A stretch of DNA of 64,000 nucleotides. Source: Nonomuraea fuscirosea (GTDB lineage: Bacteria; Actinomycetota; Actinomycetes; Streptosporangiales; Streptosporangiaceae). Of this stretch, positions 1-8,090 are shown piece by piece. The notes below the pieces were generated by a model. It searched no databases and was not told the DNA's origin. It worked only from the letters and a program-made list of their open reading frames with translations. The position numbers and the translations under genes were made by a program. The stretch covers positions 62,001 through 126,000 of the forward strand of contig NZ_PVNG01000006.1 in the NCBI RefSeq assembly GCF_003001935.1, in the 5' to 3' direction. Numbering within the stretch: position 1 is the first letter of the stretch; each line of letters begins with the position of its first letter.

Positions 1-78
1 GTCCATCACCGGTCGCCCCCGCGCGTCCCAGACCCGCTGATCGCGTCCCGTCACCACTCCGAATGCCAGCCGCACCAC
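1..78 (-). CDS. possible start of a gene running off the left edge
   Basis: On the minus strand a frame opens at a GTG at position 78 and stays open for 26 codons to the window edge. It reads VVRLAFGVVTGRDQ and then continues. It would be the next gene after the ABC ATPase that ends at 136, on the same strand. No clear ribosome binding site precedes the GTG, and I do not recognise the family. It may equally be chance coding potential in GC-rich DNA. Confidence 0.25.
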   Translation of the reverse strand, partial: MVRLAFGVVTGRDQRVWDARGRPVMD

Positions 79-135
79 ATCCACATGATTCGGGCAAAGA
101 CGCCCGCCAGGCAACCGGATTGACGAGGTCCGGAA

Positions 136-894
136 TCAGGCACGCCGGGCGCCGAGCACCTCGTGCAGCTCGGCCGAGCAGCGGGCCAGCTCCTCGGCGT
201 GCGCGCCCCTGCCCAGCGTGCGTGGCCTGGGCACGTTCACCTCCACGATCGTGTGGACGCGCCCGGGACGCGGCGTCAGCACCACGACCCGGTCGGCGAG
301 CAGCACCGCCTCCTCGATCGAGTGCGTCACCAGGACGACCGTGGCCGCGTGCTCCATGTGGATCTGCTGCAGCTCGATCGACAGCTCCTCCCGCGTCAGC
401 GCGTCGAGGGCGGAGAACGGCTCGTCCATCAGCAGCACGCGCGGCCGCTGGATGAGCGCCCGGCACAGCGCCACCCGCTGCTGCATCCCGCCCGACAGCT
501 CGTGCGGCAGCCGCCGGTGGAACGCCTCCAGCCCCACCATGTCCAGCAGCTCACGCGCCCGCCGCCGGTGCTCCTCCCCGCGCCATCCGAACACCTCGAC
601 CGGCAGCAGCACGTTGCCGAGCACGGAACGCCACGGCAGCAGCGCGGGACGCTGGAACATGATGGCCACGTCACGGCGCGGCCTGACCACCGGATCGCCG
701 TCCACCAGCACCTCGCCCGAGCCGGCCACCAGCAGGCCCGCGATCAGCCGCAGCAGCGTGGACTTGCCGCAGCCGGACCGGCCCACGACCGCCACGAACT
801 CCCCGCCGGCCACGTCGAGATCGACCTCGCGCAGCGCCTCCACCGCACCCCGGCGCCCGCCGAACACCTGGGACACCTTGCTCAGCCGGATCAC
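136..894 (-). CDS. ABC transporter ATP-binding protein, SsuB/TauB type
   Basis: This 252-aa cytoplasmic ATPase powers import by the permease and binding protein encoded divergently at 1005-2825. It has a Walker A motif GRSGCGKST near residue 38, a Q-loop region (MFQRPALLPWRSV), the ABC signature LSGGMQQR, Walker B VLLMDEP followed by SALD, and a switch histidine in VLVTHS. The match is to the nitrate/sulfonate/taurine/pyrimidine importer ATPases; the substrate cannot be read from this subunit. It is unusual that the ATPase is transcribed away from its permease across a 110-bp shared promoter region. Length is normal for the family. Confidence 0.92.
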   Translation of the reverse strand: MIRLSKVSQVFGGRRGAVEALREVDLDVAGGEFVAVVGRSGCGKSTLLRLIAGLLVAGSGEVLVDGDPVVRPRRDVAIMFQRPALLPWRSVLGNVLLPVEVFGWRGEEHRRRARELLDMVGLEAFHRRLPHELSGGMQQRVALCRALIQRPRVLLMDEPFSALDALTREELSIELQQIHMEHAATVVLVTHSIEEAVLLADRVVVLTPRPGRVHTIVEVNVPRPRTLGRGAHAEELARCSAELHEVLGARRA

Positions 895-1004
895 CTGGCG
901 ACCTCCTCGGCCCCGAGCCCGGATCGATCTCGATCGTAGACGACGCCCGCCGCGCCCACCTGACGAAATCCTGCCGCGATATTGACCGGAGGCGTCAAAC
1001 GGTC

Positions 1005-2036
1005 ATGATCGGTGTCATGAGGCGACTGCCGCGTGTCATCATGACCACCGCCATCGTCGCGACGCTCTCCCTCCCCGCCGGCTGCGGCTCGGGAGGCACG
1101 GAGCCGTCACCCGCCCGGCCGGCCGCCGACCAGGTCACCTACGTGACCGGCTTCGGCACCTTCGGCCGTGAGGCCTACGTCTACGTCGCCATGGACAAGG
1201 GCTACTTCCGCGAGGCCGGCATCGAGGTCAGCGTGCAGCCGGGCACGGGCAGCGGCGAGAACATGGCCGCGCTCGCCGGCGGCCGGGCCCACTTCTCGCC
1301 CATCGACTTCACCGCGATGCTGCTCACCGCCGGCAGCGGCAGAGCGACCGGGACGGTCGCGGTCGCCGCCGTCCACCAGCGCACGCTGGCGGCGCTCATG
1401 ACCCTCGGCGACAGCGGCATCAGCGAGCCGAAGGACCTGGAGGGCAGAACCGTCGGGGACACGGCCACGTCGGTGATCGCCATGATGTTCCCCACCTACG
1501 CCAAGCTCACCGGCGTGGACAGGAGCAAGGTCAAGTGGGTCAGCCTGCAGCCGGCGCAGCTGGCCGCCAACCTGGCCTCGGGGAAGGTGGACGCGATCGG
1601 CCAGTACGTGGTCGGCCGGCCCACCGTGGCCAACGCCGCCCGGGGCAAGGAGGTCAAGGTGCTGCCGTTCGGCGATGTCATCACCGACATGTACGGCTCG
1701 GCGCTGAGCACCTCCGCCACCCTCGCGGCCCAGAACCCCGACCTGGTCAGGCGGTTCACCGGCGCCCTGTTCAAGGGGCTGGCGTACGCGGTGGACAACC
1801 CCCGGGAGGCGGCCAGGATCCTGCTCGCGCACCAGCCGGCCCAGAACGCCGAGGCCGCGGCCGCCGAGCTGACCCTGATCGCCCCGTACGTGCGCCCGGC
1901 CGGAGGCGAGCCGATGGGGGCGATGAGCCGCGAGCGCGTCGAACGCGCGATCGGCGTCCTGCGCGAGGCCGGGGCCTTCACGGGCGAGGTGGCGCCGGAG
2001 TCGGTGGTGTCGTTCGGCCTCGTCCCCAAGGGCTGA
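1005..2036 (+). CDS. ABC transporter substrate-binding lipoprotein, NMT1/SsuA type
   Basis: The 343-aa protein begins with a positively charged leader, a hydrophobic core and the lipobox LPAG-C near residue 27, so it should be anchored outside the cytoplasmic membrane. The body has the NMT1/THI5-like layout: an N-terminal VAMDKGYFREAGIEV segment and a hinge with DLEGRTVG. This family delivers sulfonates, nitrate, thiamine precursors and similar small molecules to SsuB/SsuC-type systems. ATG at 1005 is preferred although GGAGG at 988-992 is 12 nt away; ATG at 1017 is the alternative. A small inverted repeat, TTGAC (982-986) and GTCAA (994-998), surrounds the ribosome binding site. The permease follows after 3 bp. 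Confidence 0.9.
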   Translation: MIGVMRRLPRVIMTTAIVATLSLPAGCGSGGTEPSPARPAADQVTYVTGFGTFGREAYVYVAMDKGYFREAGIEVSVQPGTGSGENMAALAGGRAHFSPIDFTAMLLTAGSGRATGTVAVAAVHQRTLAALMTLGDSGISEPKDLEGRTVGDTATSVIAMMFPTYAKLTGVDRSKVKWVSLQPAQLAANLASGKVDAIGQYVVGRPTVANAARGKEVKVLPFGDVITDMYGSALSTSATLAAQNPDLVRRFTGALFKGLAYAVDNPREAARILLAHQPAQNAEAAAAELTLIAPYVRPAGGEPMGAMSRERVERAIGVLREAGAFTGEVAPESVVSFGLVPKG

Positions 2037-2039
2037 GCC

Positions 2040-2825
2040 GTGGAGGAGGGCGGGCGGCACGGGGACGCGGTGACGGCGGCGGGCTGGTCGGCGCTGGGCG
2101 TGACGGCCGCGATCGGCGGCTGGGCGCTGGCCGCCGCGGCCTTCGCGATCCCGGAGATCATCCTGCCCTCGCCCGCCGCCGTCGTCACCGCCTTCCTGCG
2201 CCTGCCCGGCTACCTGCTGGAGCAGGCCGCGATCACCCTTGCGGAGACCGCGCTCGGCTTCGCGCTCTCGGTGGTCTGCGGGCTGGCGATCGGGCTGGTG
2301 ATCGCGGCCTGGCGCGTGGCCGAGCTGATGTTCGCGCCGCTGCTGGTGGCGTTCAACGCCGTGCCCAAGGTGGCGCTGGCGCCGCTGCTGGTGGTGTGGA
2401 TGGGCTTCGGGCAGCAGCCCAAGGTGGTCATGGCGCTGCTGGTGTGCTTCTTCCCCGTCGTGTTGTCGGTGGCCTCGGGGCTGACGTCCACGCCGCCCGA
2501 GCTGGTCGAGCTGGCCAGGTCGCTGGACACGCCGCGCGGGCAGACGTTCGTGCGGATCCGCCTGCCCGCGGCGCTGCCGCAGATCTTCGTCGGGCTGAAG
2601 GTGGCCATGCCCCTGGCCTCGGTCGGCGCGGTGATCGGCGAGTTCAGCGCGGGCGACGCGGGGCTCGGCTTCGTCATCGTCCAGGCCGGCGGCAGCGCGG
2701 ACACGGCGCTCGCGTTCGCCGCCATCGCGCTGCTGGGCATCATGAGCCTGGCGCTGTTCTACGCGCTGGTGCTGGCCGAGCGCCTGCTGCTGCCCTGGGT
2801 CAGGGAGACGTCCGCGGCACGCTGA
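2040..2825 (+). CDS. ABC transporter permease, SsuC/TauC type
   Basis: A 261-aa integral membrane protein starting at GTG, 3 bp after the binding-protein stop, so the two are translationally linked. It has about six hydrophobic segments and the BPD_transp_1 cytoplasmic loop, where LARSLDTPRGQTFVRIRLPA matches the EAA motif that docks onto the ATPase. It forms the membrane channel of the importer with the divergent ATPase at 136-894. The substrate is unknown. The gene ends just before the promoter of the GntR-type operon, which appears to be independently transcribed. Confidence 0.91.
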   Translation: MEEGGRHGDAVTAAGWSALGVTAAIGGWALAAAAFAIPEIILPSPAAVVTAFLRLPGYLLEQAAITLAETALGFALSVVCGLAIGLVIAAWRVAELMFAPLLVAFNAVPKVALAPLLVVWMGFGQQPKVVMALLVCFFPVVLSVASGLTSTPPELVELARSLDTPRGQTFVRIRLPAALPQIFVGLKVAMPLASVGAVIGEFSAGDAGLGFVIVQAGGSADTALAFAAIALLGIMSLALFYALVLAERLLLPWVRETSAAR

Positions 2826-2856
2826 TCACGACGGCGCTCACCTCGCCGTACGCCGA

Positions 2857-2912
2857 TAAGTTATACCTAAACACCTATTGACATAACTTAAGGCTACAAC
2901 GAGTATTTTGGC
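2857..2912 (+). promoter_or_regulatory. leaderless promoter with overlapping inverted repeat (GntR operator candidate)
   Basis: A perfect inverted repeat TAAGTTAT (2857-2864) and ATAACTTA (2883-2890) flanks 18 bp in an AT-rich island. It overlaps a -35 TTGACA at 2878-2883. A weak -10 (GAGTAT, 2901-2906) follows at 17 bp, and the ATG of the regulator begins six bases later, with no ribosome binding site. This geometry predicts a leaderless transcript. Autoregulation by the adjacent GntR protein is inference. Confidence 0.65.
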
Positions 2913-3647
2913 ATGTCAGAACGTGACCTCTTGCTTCATGTGCGGATCCGCAGGGCGCTCGAGGCACGTATCCGTGACGGACAGTGGGGTCCGGGCACCC
3001 GGATCCCCACCGAGGTCGAGCTCTGCGAGGAGTTCGGGGTCTCGCGCATCACCGTGCAACGGGCCCTGCGCGACCTCGCCGACGCCGGGCTGATCGTGCG
3101 CTTCCGCAAGCGCGGCAGCTTCGTGGCCCAGGCCGTCGGCCGGCACAACTTGCTGCGTTACACCGGCCTGCTGATCCAGGGACCGGAGATGCCGGGCGAC
3201 CACCGGGTCGTCTCCGCGCAGGTGCTGCCCGCCCAGGCGGCGCGGTTGCGGCTGCCGGGCGTGCCCGGCGAGGAGGCGGTCGTCCAGATGGAACGGCACA
3301 AGCTGCGGCCCGACGGCACCGCGGCCAACATCGAACTGCACGTCCTGCCGTTCCGGCTCGCGCCCGACCTGCTCGACCAGCCGTTAGAACCGTTGACCAC
3401 CCACGCCTACCTGCGCGATCGCGGGGTCGAGCTGGTGCGGGCCAGGCTCTACGTGGAGCCGCACGTCCTCACCGGGCCCGAGGCGGAGCTGTTCGCCCTG
3501 CCGGTGGGGGCGCCCGTCTTCCGCTGGACCCGCGAGACCTGGACCCGCCGCGGCGAGATCGCCGAAGTGGTCGAGATCGTCATCCCGGCCGGGTCCGAGC
3601 GCTTCTACGTCGAGACCGATCTGAGCGGCTCCTCCGACCACAGCTGA
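2913..3647 (+). CDS. GntR-family transcriptional regulator, HutC/UTRA subgroup
   Basis: A 244-aa DNA-binding repressor or activator. Residues about 5-75 form the winged helix of GntR proteins, including GTRIPTEVELCEEFGVSRIT and RALRDLADAGLI. Residues about 95-235 form a UTRA ligand-binding domain (ERHKLRPDG, GAPVFRWTRETW). UTRA regulators usually sense the substrate of the operon they control. This gene heads the amine or amino-acid uptake and oxidation operon, with a 153-bp gap before the next gene. The start follows directly from the leaderless promoter, so the transcript probably begins at or near the ATG. Confidence 0.92.
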   Translation: MSERDLLLHVRIRRALEARIRDGQWGPGTRIPTEVELCEEFGVSRITVQRALRDLADAGLIVRFRKRGSFVAQAVGRHNLLRYTGLLIQGPEMPGDHRVVSAQVLPAQAARLRLPGVPGEEAVVQMERHKLRPDGTAANIELHVLPFRLAPDLLDQPLEPLTTHAYLRDRGVELVRARLYVEPHVLTGPEAELFALPVGAPVFRWTRETWTRRGEIAEVVEIVIPAGSERFYVETDLSGSSDHS

Positions 3648-3702
3648 ATCCCCCTTTCCCGACAGATCGGCCCACCCCCGTGCGCCGGGCCCGCCCGCGC
3701 CA

Positions 3703-3780
3703 CGGTCCCCAGCCATGCCCGAAAAACCGTCCCCAGCCATGCGCGCGAAGCCATGCGCGAGTAACGGCCCCCAGCCATGC
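3703..3780 (+). repeat. three copies of a CCCCAGCCATGC repeat in the gap after the regulator
   Basis: CCCCAGCCATGC occurs three times, ending at 3718, 3742 and 3780, each preceded by GT or GC. A fourth shorter copy, AAGCCATGCGCG, lies between the last two. Each unit contains a possible ATG, but none opens a convincing frame. The role is unknown; it could be replication slippage or a regulatory spacer. Confidence 0.6.
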
Positions 3781-3800
3781 CCCCGAGAAGGAGCGGATCC

Positions 3801-4916
3801 ATGACCTCTGTCGCCGTCGTCGGAGTCGGCGCCGTCGGCTCCATGGCCCTGTGGCGGCTGTCCGAGCGCGGCATCCCCGCCGTCGGATTCGACGCCTACG
3901 CACCCGGCCACGACCGCGGCGCGGCCGGCGGCGAGTCACGGATCTTCCGCACCGCCTACAAGGAGGGCGTCGCGTACGTGCCGCTGCTGCGTCAGGCCCG
4001 CGACCTGTGGGAGGAGCTGGAACGCCGGTGCGGCCGCCGCCTGCTGACCCCGGTCGGCGGCGTCACCGTCGGCCCGCGCGAGCACCCCTCGATCCGCGCC
4101 GTGCTGGACTCCGCCCGCGCCTGCGACCTGCCCGTCGAGGTCCTGACCGGCCAGGACGCCCGCGACCGGGTGCCCGAGCACCCGCTGCGCGACGGCGAGG
4201 TCATGGTCGCCGACCCCGAGGCCGGACACCTGCGCCCCGAGCCCGCCGTGGTCGCCGCCGCCGCGGCGGCCGAACAGGCGGGCGCCCGCATCGCCCGCTA
4301 CACCCCCGTCACGGAGGTACGCGAGGACGCGGCCGGCGTCACCGTCGTCACCGCGGAAGGAGAACAGCGCTTCACCCACGCCGTCCTGGCCCCCGGCCCG
4401 TGGGCGCGCAGCCTGCTCCCGCACGAGCCGATCGTGGCCAAGGCGATCACCTCGACCTGGTTCCCGCGCCGCGACGAGAGCCTGTTCGACCCCGGCCGGT
4501 GCCCGATCGCCATCCGCGTCGGCGAGCCCGCCTACTCCTGCTTCCCCTCCGTGGACGGCGCCGGCGTCAAGGTCAACCTGCACGTGCCGTGGCAGGAGAT
4601 CGGCTCACCCGAGTCCCTGGCCCGCAGCGTCCCCGCCGCCTACGTCAGGCAGGTCGCGCGGGCGGTCGCCGCCACGCTGCCCGGCCTGCGGCCCGACCCG
4701 GTGCGCGTGGCCACGTACGCCGACGCCTTCACCCCCGACGGCCACGGCCTGCTCGGCCGGCGGGGCCGCACCGTCGTCGCCACCGCCTTCAGCGGGCACG
4801 GCTTCAAGCTCGCCCCCGTCTTCGGCGACATCGTCGCCGACCTGGTCGAGAGCGGCGCCACCACGCGCGGCATCGGCCACCTAGCCCCGGACCGCCCCCT
4901 TCGGAGGTCGCCATGA
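3801..4916 (+). CDS. FAD-dependent amine oxidase, SolA/MSOX (DAO) family
   Basis: A 371-aa flavoenzyme of the D-amino acid oxidase superfamily. The N-terminal Rossmann motif VVGVGAVGSMALWRLSERG binds FAD. The following GHDRGAAGGESRIFRTAYKEG resembles N-methyltryptophan and monomeric sarcosine oxidases. C-terminal GHGFKLAPVFG is the second FAD contact. Such enzymes oxidise secondary amines, releasing aldehyde and H2O2. The cysteine that links FAD covalently in MSOX appears to be replaced: the region reads RVATYADAFTPDGHG. ATG at 3801 is chosen because AAGGAG lies seven bases upstream; an in-frame ATG at 3777 lacks this. It overlaps the next gene by 4 bp. Confidence 0.85.
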   Translation: MTSVAVVGVGAVGSMALWRLSERGIPAVGFDAYAPGHDRGAAGGESRIFRTAYKEGVAYVPLLRQARDLWEELERRCGRRLLTPVGGVTVGPREHPSIRAVLDSARACDLPVEVLTGQDARDRVPEHPLRDGEVMVADPEAGHLRPEPAVVAAAAAAEQAGARIARYTPVTEVREDAAGVTVVTAEGEQRFTHAVLAPGPWARSLLPHEPIVAKAITSTWFPRRDESLFDPGRCPIAIRVGEPAYSCFPSVDGAGVKVNLHVPWQEIGSPESLARSVPAAYVRQVARAVAATLPGLRPDPVRVATYADAFTPDGHGLLGRRGRTVVATAFSGHGFKLAPVFGDIVADLVESGATTRGIGHLAPDRPLRRSP

Positions 4917-5965
4917 AACCCGTCACGCCGATCGTCGGCCTCATGCTCGCCACCCTCGCCCTGTCCTCCTGCGCCGCGCCCAACCCGTCCGCCGCCCCCG
5001 GCACGCTGGTCGTCGCCGGATACGGCGGCTCGTACGAGGAGGCGTTCAAGCAGTCCGTCATCCCCGGCTTCGAGAAGTCCTGCTCCTGCCGCGTCACCTA
5101 CATCTCCGGCAGCTCCACCGACACCGTCGCCAAGCTGAAGGCCCAGAAATCCGCCCCGCAGATCGATGTCGCCCTCATCGACGACGGCGTGCAGAACCAG
5201 GCCGTCCAGGCGGGCCTGCTGGCCGAGCTCGACCCCGAGACCGTCACGAACCTGGCCAACGTCATCGACCTGGCCCGCCTGCCCGGCGACGTCGGCGTCG
5301 GCTTCTCCCTGAACGCCACCGGCATCGCCTACAACACCGACTACTACGCCAAGAACGGCCTGCCCGCCCCCATACGGCTGGCCGACCTGGCGCACGCCGG
5401 GCTCAAGGGCAAGCTGGTGATGCCGTCCATCACGCAGACGTACGGGCTGGGCGCCCTGCTCATCGCGGCCAAGGTCGGCGGCGGATCCGAGCGCGAGGTC
5501 GACCCCGGCTTCGCCGGCGTCAAGAAGGTCGCGGCCAACGCCGTCACGTTCGACACCACCGCCGACGTGTCCAACTACTTCCTGCAAGGCCAGGCCGTGG
5601 CCAGCGTCTGGGGCAACTCACGGGTGCAGATGCTGGCCAAGAAGGGCTTCCCGGTCGAATTCGTCTACCCGGAGGAGGGCGCGCTGCCACTGATCGCCAC
5701 CGTGAACGTGGTGAACAAGGCCCCCCACGCCGACCTGGCCCAGAAGTTCGTCAACACGCTGCTCGAACCGGCCGCGCAGAAGGCCATGGCCGAGTCCAAC
5801 TTCAACGGCCCCACCGTCAAGGGCGTCGAACTCGACCCCGCCCTCGCGGACAAGGTGGTCGGCCAGGATCGGGCCGCCGAGCTGCGCAAACTCGACTGGG
5901 CCGTGATCAACGAGAACCGTTCCGCCTGGACGGACCGCTGGAACAAGGAGATCGAGACCTCATGA
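4913..5965 (+). CDS. polyamine-type ABC substrate-binding lipoprotein (first of a tandem pair)
   Basis: A 350-aa lipoprotein with a lipobox LALSS-C near residue 20 and a PotD/PotF-like fold beginning LVVAGYGGSYEEAF. It captures the operon's substrate outside the membrane and hands it to the PotABC-like subunits encoded downstream. The start ATG overlaps the stop of the oxidase (ATGA) and is preceded by GGAGG. It is closely similar to the next gene across its whole length, so a tandem duplication is evident. Compared with its twin it has a short insertion around GGGSEREVDPGF. Confidence 0.9.
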   Translation: MKPVTPIVGLMLATLALSSCAAPNPSAAPGTLVVAGYGGSYEEAFKQSVIPGFEKSCSCRVTYISGSSTDTVAKLKAQKSAPQIDVALIDDGVQNQAVQAGLLAELDPETVTNLANVIDLARLPGDVGVGFSLNATGIAYNTDYYAKNGLPAPIRLADLAHAGLKGKLVMPSITQTYGLGALLIAAKVGGGSEREVDPGFAGVKKVAANAVTFDTTADVSNYFLQGQAVASVWGNSRVQMLAKKGFPVEFVYPEEGALPLIATVNVVNKAPHADLAQKFVNTLLEPAAQKAMAESNFNGPTVKGVELDPALADKVVGQDRAAELRKLDWAVINENRSAWTDRWNKEIETS

Positions 5966-6993
5966 CCAGGCTGCTCGCCGCGGCGCTGGCCCTCATCGGC
6001 CTGACGGCCTGCTCCCCGCCGAACCCGGCCGCCTCCGCCGGCACGCTCGTCGTGGCCGGATACGGCGGCTCCTACCAGGAGGCGTTCGAGCAGGCCGTCC
6101 TGCCCGGCTTCGAGAAGTCGTGCGGCTGCCGGGTCACCTACATCGCCGGCAGCTCCACCGACACCGTGGCCAAGCTGAAGGCCCAGCAGGCCGCCCCGCA
6201 GATCGACGTCGCCCTCATCGACGACGGGCCACAGGCCCAGGCGGCGCAGGCGGGGCTGCTGGCCGCGCTCGATCCCGCCGCCGTCACCCGGCTGGCCAAG
6301 GTGGAGAAGATCGCCCGGCTGGACGGCGACGTCGGCGTCGGCTTCGCGATGACCGCGACCGGGCTGGCCTACAACAGCGAGTGGTACGCCAAGAACGGCC
6401 TGCCCGCTCCGAAGAAGCTGTCCGACCTGGCCGACCCGAAGCTCAAGGGCAAGGTCGTGCTGCCCTCGATCAGCAACACGTACGGCGTGGGCGCCCTCAT
6501 GCTGGCGGCCCGCGAGGGCGGCGGATCGATCGAGGCCGGCTTCGACGGGATCAAGAAGGTGGCGGCCAACGCCTTCACCTTCGACACCACGGCCGACGTG
6601 TCCAACTACTTCCTGCAAGGGCAGGCCGTGGCCAGCGTGTGGGGCGGCTCCCGGGTGGAGACGCTGGCGGACAAGGACTTCCCGATCACGTTCGTCTACC
6701 CGGACGGAGGCGCCATCCCGCTGCTGGCCACCGCGAACGTCGTCGCCAAGGCCCCGCATCCCGATCTGGCGCAGAAGTTCGTCAACGCGCTGCTGGAGCC
6801 GGCCATCCAGCGCAAGCTGGCCGCCGAGGGCTACGACGGCCCCACCGTCACCGACGCCACCCTCGACGCCGCACTGGCCCGGCGGGTGGTCGGCACGAAA
6901 CAGGCGGCCGGCATGACCGCGCTCGACTGGAAGGACGTCAACGCCCACCGCGCCGCCTGGACCGACCGATGGACGAAGGAGGTCGAACAGTGA
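5962..6993 (+). CDS. polyamine-type ABC substrate-binding lipoprotein (second of a tandem pair)
   Basis: A 343-aa paralogue of the preceding gene, with lipobox LIGLTA-C and the same core blocks (TLVVAGYGGSYQEAF, GSSTDTVAKLKAQ, TFDTTADVSNYFLQGQAVAS). Start and stop overlap its neighbours by 4 bp each, so both binding proteins are made from one transcript. Two binding proteins feeding one PotABC channel would broaden or fine-tune substrate range, as known for other importers; that is inference. Differences are spread evenly, suggesting an old duplication and not assembly error. Confidence 0.9.
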   Translation: MTRLLAAALALIGLTACSPPNPAASAGTLVVAGYGGSYQEAFEQAVLPGFEKSCGCRVTYIAGSSTDTVAKLKAQQAAPQIDVALIDDGPQAQAAQAGLLAALDPAAVTRLAKVEKIARLDGDVGVGFAMTATGLAYNSEWYAKNGLPAPKKLSDLADPKLKGKVVLPSISNTYGVGALMLAAREGGGSIEAGFDGIKKVAANAFTFDTTADVSNYFLQGQAVASVWGGSRVETLADKDFPITFVYPDGGAIPLLATANVVAKAPHPDLAQKFVNALLEPAIQRKLAAEGYDGPTVTDATLDAALARRVVGTKQAAGMTALDWKDVNAHRAAWTDRWTKEVEQ

Positions 6994-8090
6994 CGAGCAC
7001 CCCCTTGACCAGCGCGAAGACGCCGCCCGGGACGGACGCCCCGCGCGGGCGGCTGCGCCTGGACGGCGTGCGCAAGATCCTGGGCGGCAAGGAGGTCGTC
7101 TCGGCCGTGGACCTGGAGACCGAGCCGGGCGAGTTCCTCACCCTGCTCGGCCCGTCCGGCTGCGGCAAGACGACCACCCTGAACATGATCGCCGGCCACC
7201 TGACCGCCGACGGCGGCCTGATCGAGGTGGACGGCCGCGACATCACCACGGTCGCGCCGCACCGCCGCTCCATGGGCATGGTCTTCCAGTCCTACGCCCT
7301 GTTCCCGCACATGACGGTCGCCGAGAACGTCGCGTTCGGCCTGCGCATGCGCAAGGTCGCCGCCACCCGGCGCGGCAAACAGGTCGCCGAGGTGCTGGAG
7401 CTGGTCGGCCTGGACGGCATGTCCGAGCGGCATCCGCGCCAGCTGTCCGGCGGCCAGCAGCAGCGCGCCGCGCTGGCCAGAGCCCTGGTCATCCAGCCCG
7501 ACCTGCTCCTGCTCGACGAGCCGTTCTCCAACCTCGACGCGCAGTTGCGGGTACGCCTGCGCGACGAGGTCTCCGCGCTGCAACGCAGGATCGGCACCAC
7601 CGCCATCCTGGTCACCCACGACCAGGAGGAGGCCCTGGCGGTCTCCGACCGGATCGCGGTCATGGCCGACGGCGTCATCCACCAGCTCGACCGGCCCCAG
7701 GAGGTCTACCTGCGCCCGGCCACGGACTTCGTGGCCCAGTTCATCGGCGAGGTCAACGCCCTCGACGGCACCGCCGCCGGCGGCGGGACCTGCGAGGTCG
7801 CGGGCCGGAAGGTGTCCGCCACCCCGGTCGGGCAGGCTCCGGCCGAGGGCGCCGCCGTGCGGGTGTACGTACGGCCCGAGGTCGTCCGGGTCGGTTCCGG
7901 CGATCAGGGCGAAGGGCTGCACGGGACCGTGCGCGACACGCGTTTCCTCGGCTCACGCATCCGCTGCGTCGTGTCCACCCCGGCCGGAGAGGTGACGGCG
8001 GCGCTGCCGTTCGACGCCCGGGTGCCGGCGGCGGGGGAGGAGGTGACCTGCTCATGGCGGCCGTCGGACGCGTCGCTGGCGGCGCGGTGA
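6990..8090 (+). CDS. ABC transporter ATP-binding protein, PotA type
   Basis: A 366-aa ATPase starting at GTG 6990, overlapping the previous stop, with AAGGAGG at 6976-6982. It has Walker A GPSGCGKT, the Q-loop MVFQSYALFPHMTV, signature LSGGQQQR, Walker B LLLLDEPFSNLDA and the H-loop LVTHDQEEA. A C-terminal TOBE domain (residues about 265-366) fits regulatory PotA/FbpC ATPases. The N-terminus carries about 22 extra residues before the conserved RLRLDGVRK. It energises the importer formed with the two permeases that follow. Confidence 0.93.
   Translation: MTSTPLTSAKTPPGTDAPRGRLRLDGVRKILGGKEVVSAVDLETEPGEFLTLLGPSGCGKTTTLNMIAGHLTADGGLIEVDGRDITTVAPHRRSMGMVFQSYALFPHMTVAENVAFGLRMRKVAATRRGKQVAEVLELVGLDGMSERHPRQLSGGQQQRAALARALVIQPDLLLLDEPFSNLDAQLRVRLRDEVSALQRRIGTTAILVTHDQEEALAVSDRIAVMADGVIHQLDRPQEVYLRPATDFVAQFIGEVNALDGTAAGGGTCEVAGRKVSATPVGQAPAEGAAVRVYVRPEVVRVGSGDQGEGLHGTVRDTRFLGSRIRCVVSTPAGEVTAALPFDARVPAAGEEVTCSWRPSDASLAAR

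Noticed and set aside
2984..4912. Long frame joining regulator, oxidase and first binding protein
   Set aside because: This is an artefact of stop-poor GC-rich DNA. The binding-protein gene starts at ATG 4913 with GGAGG and a lipoprotein leader.
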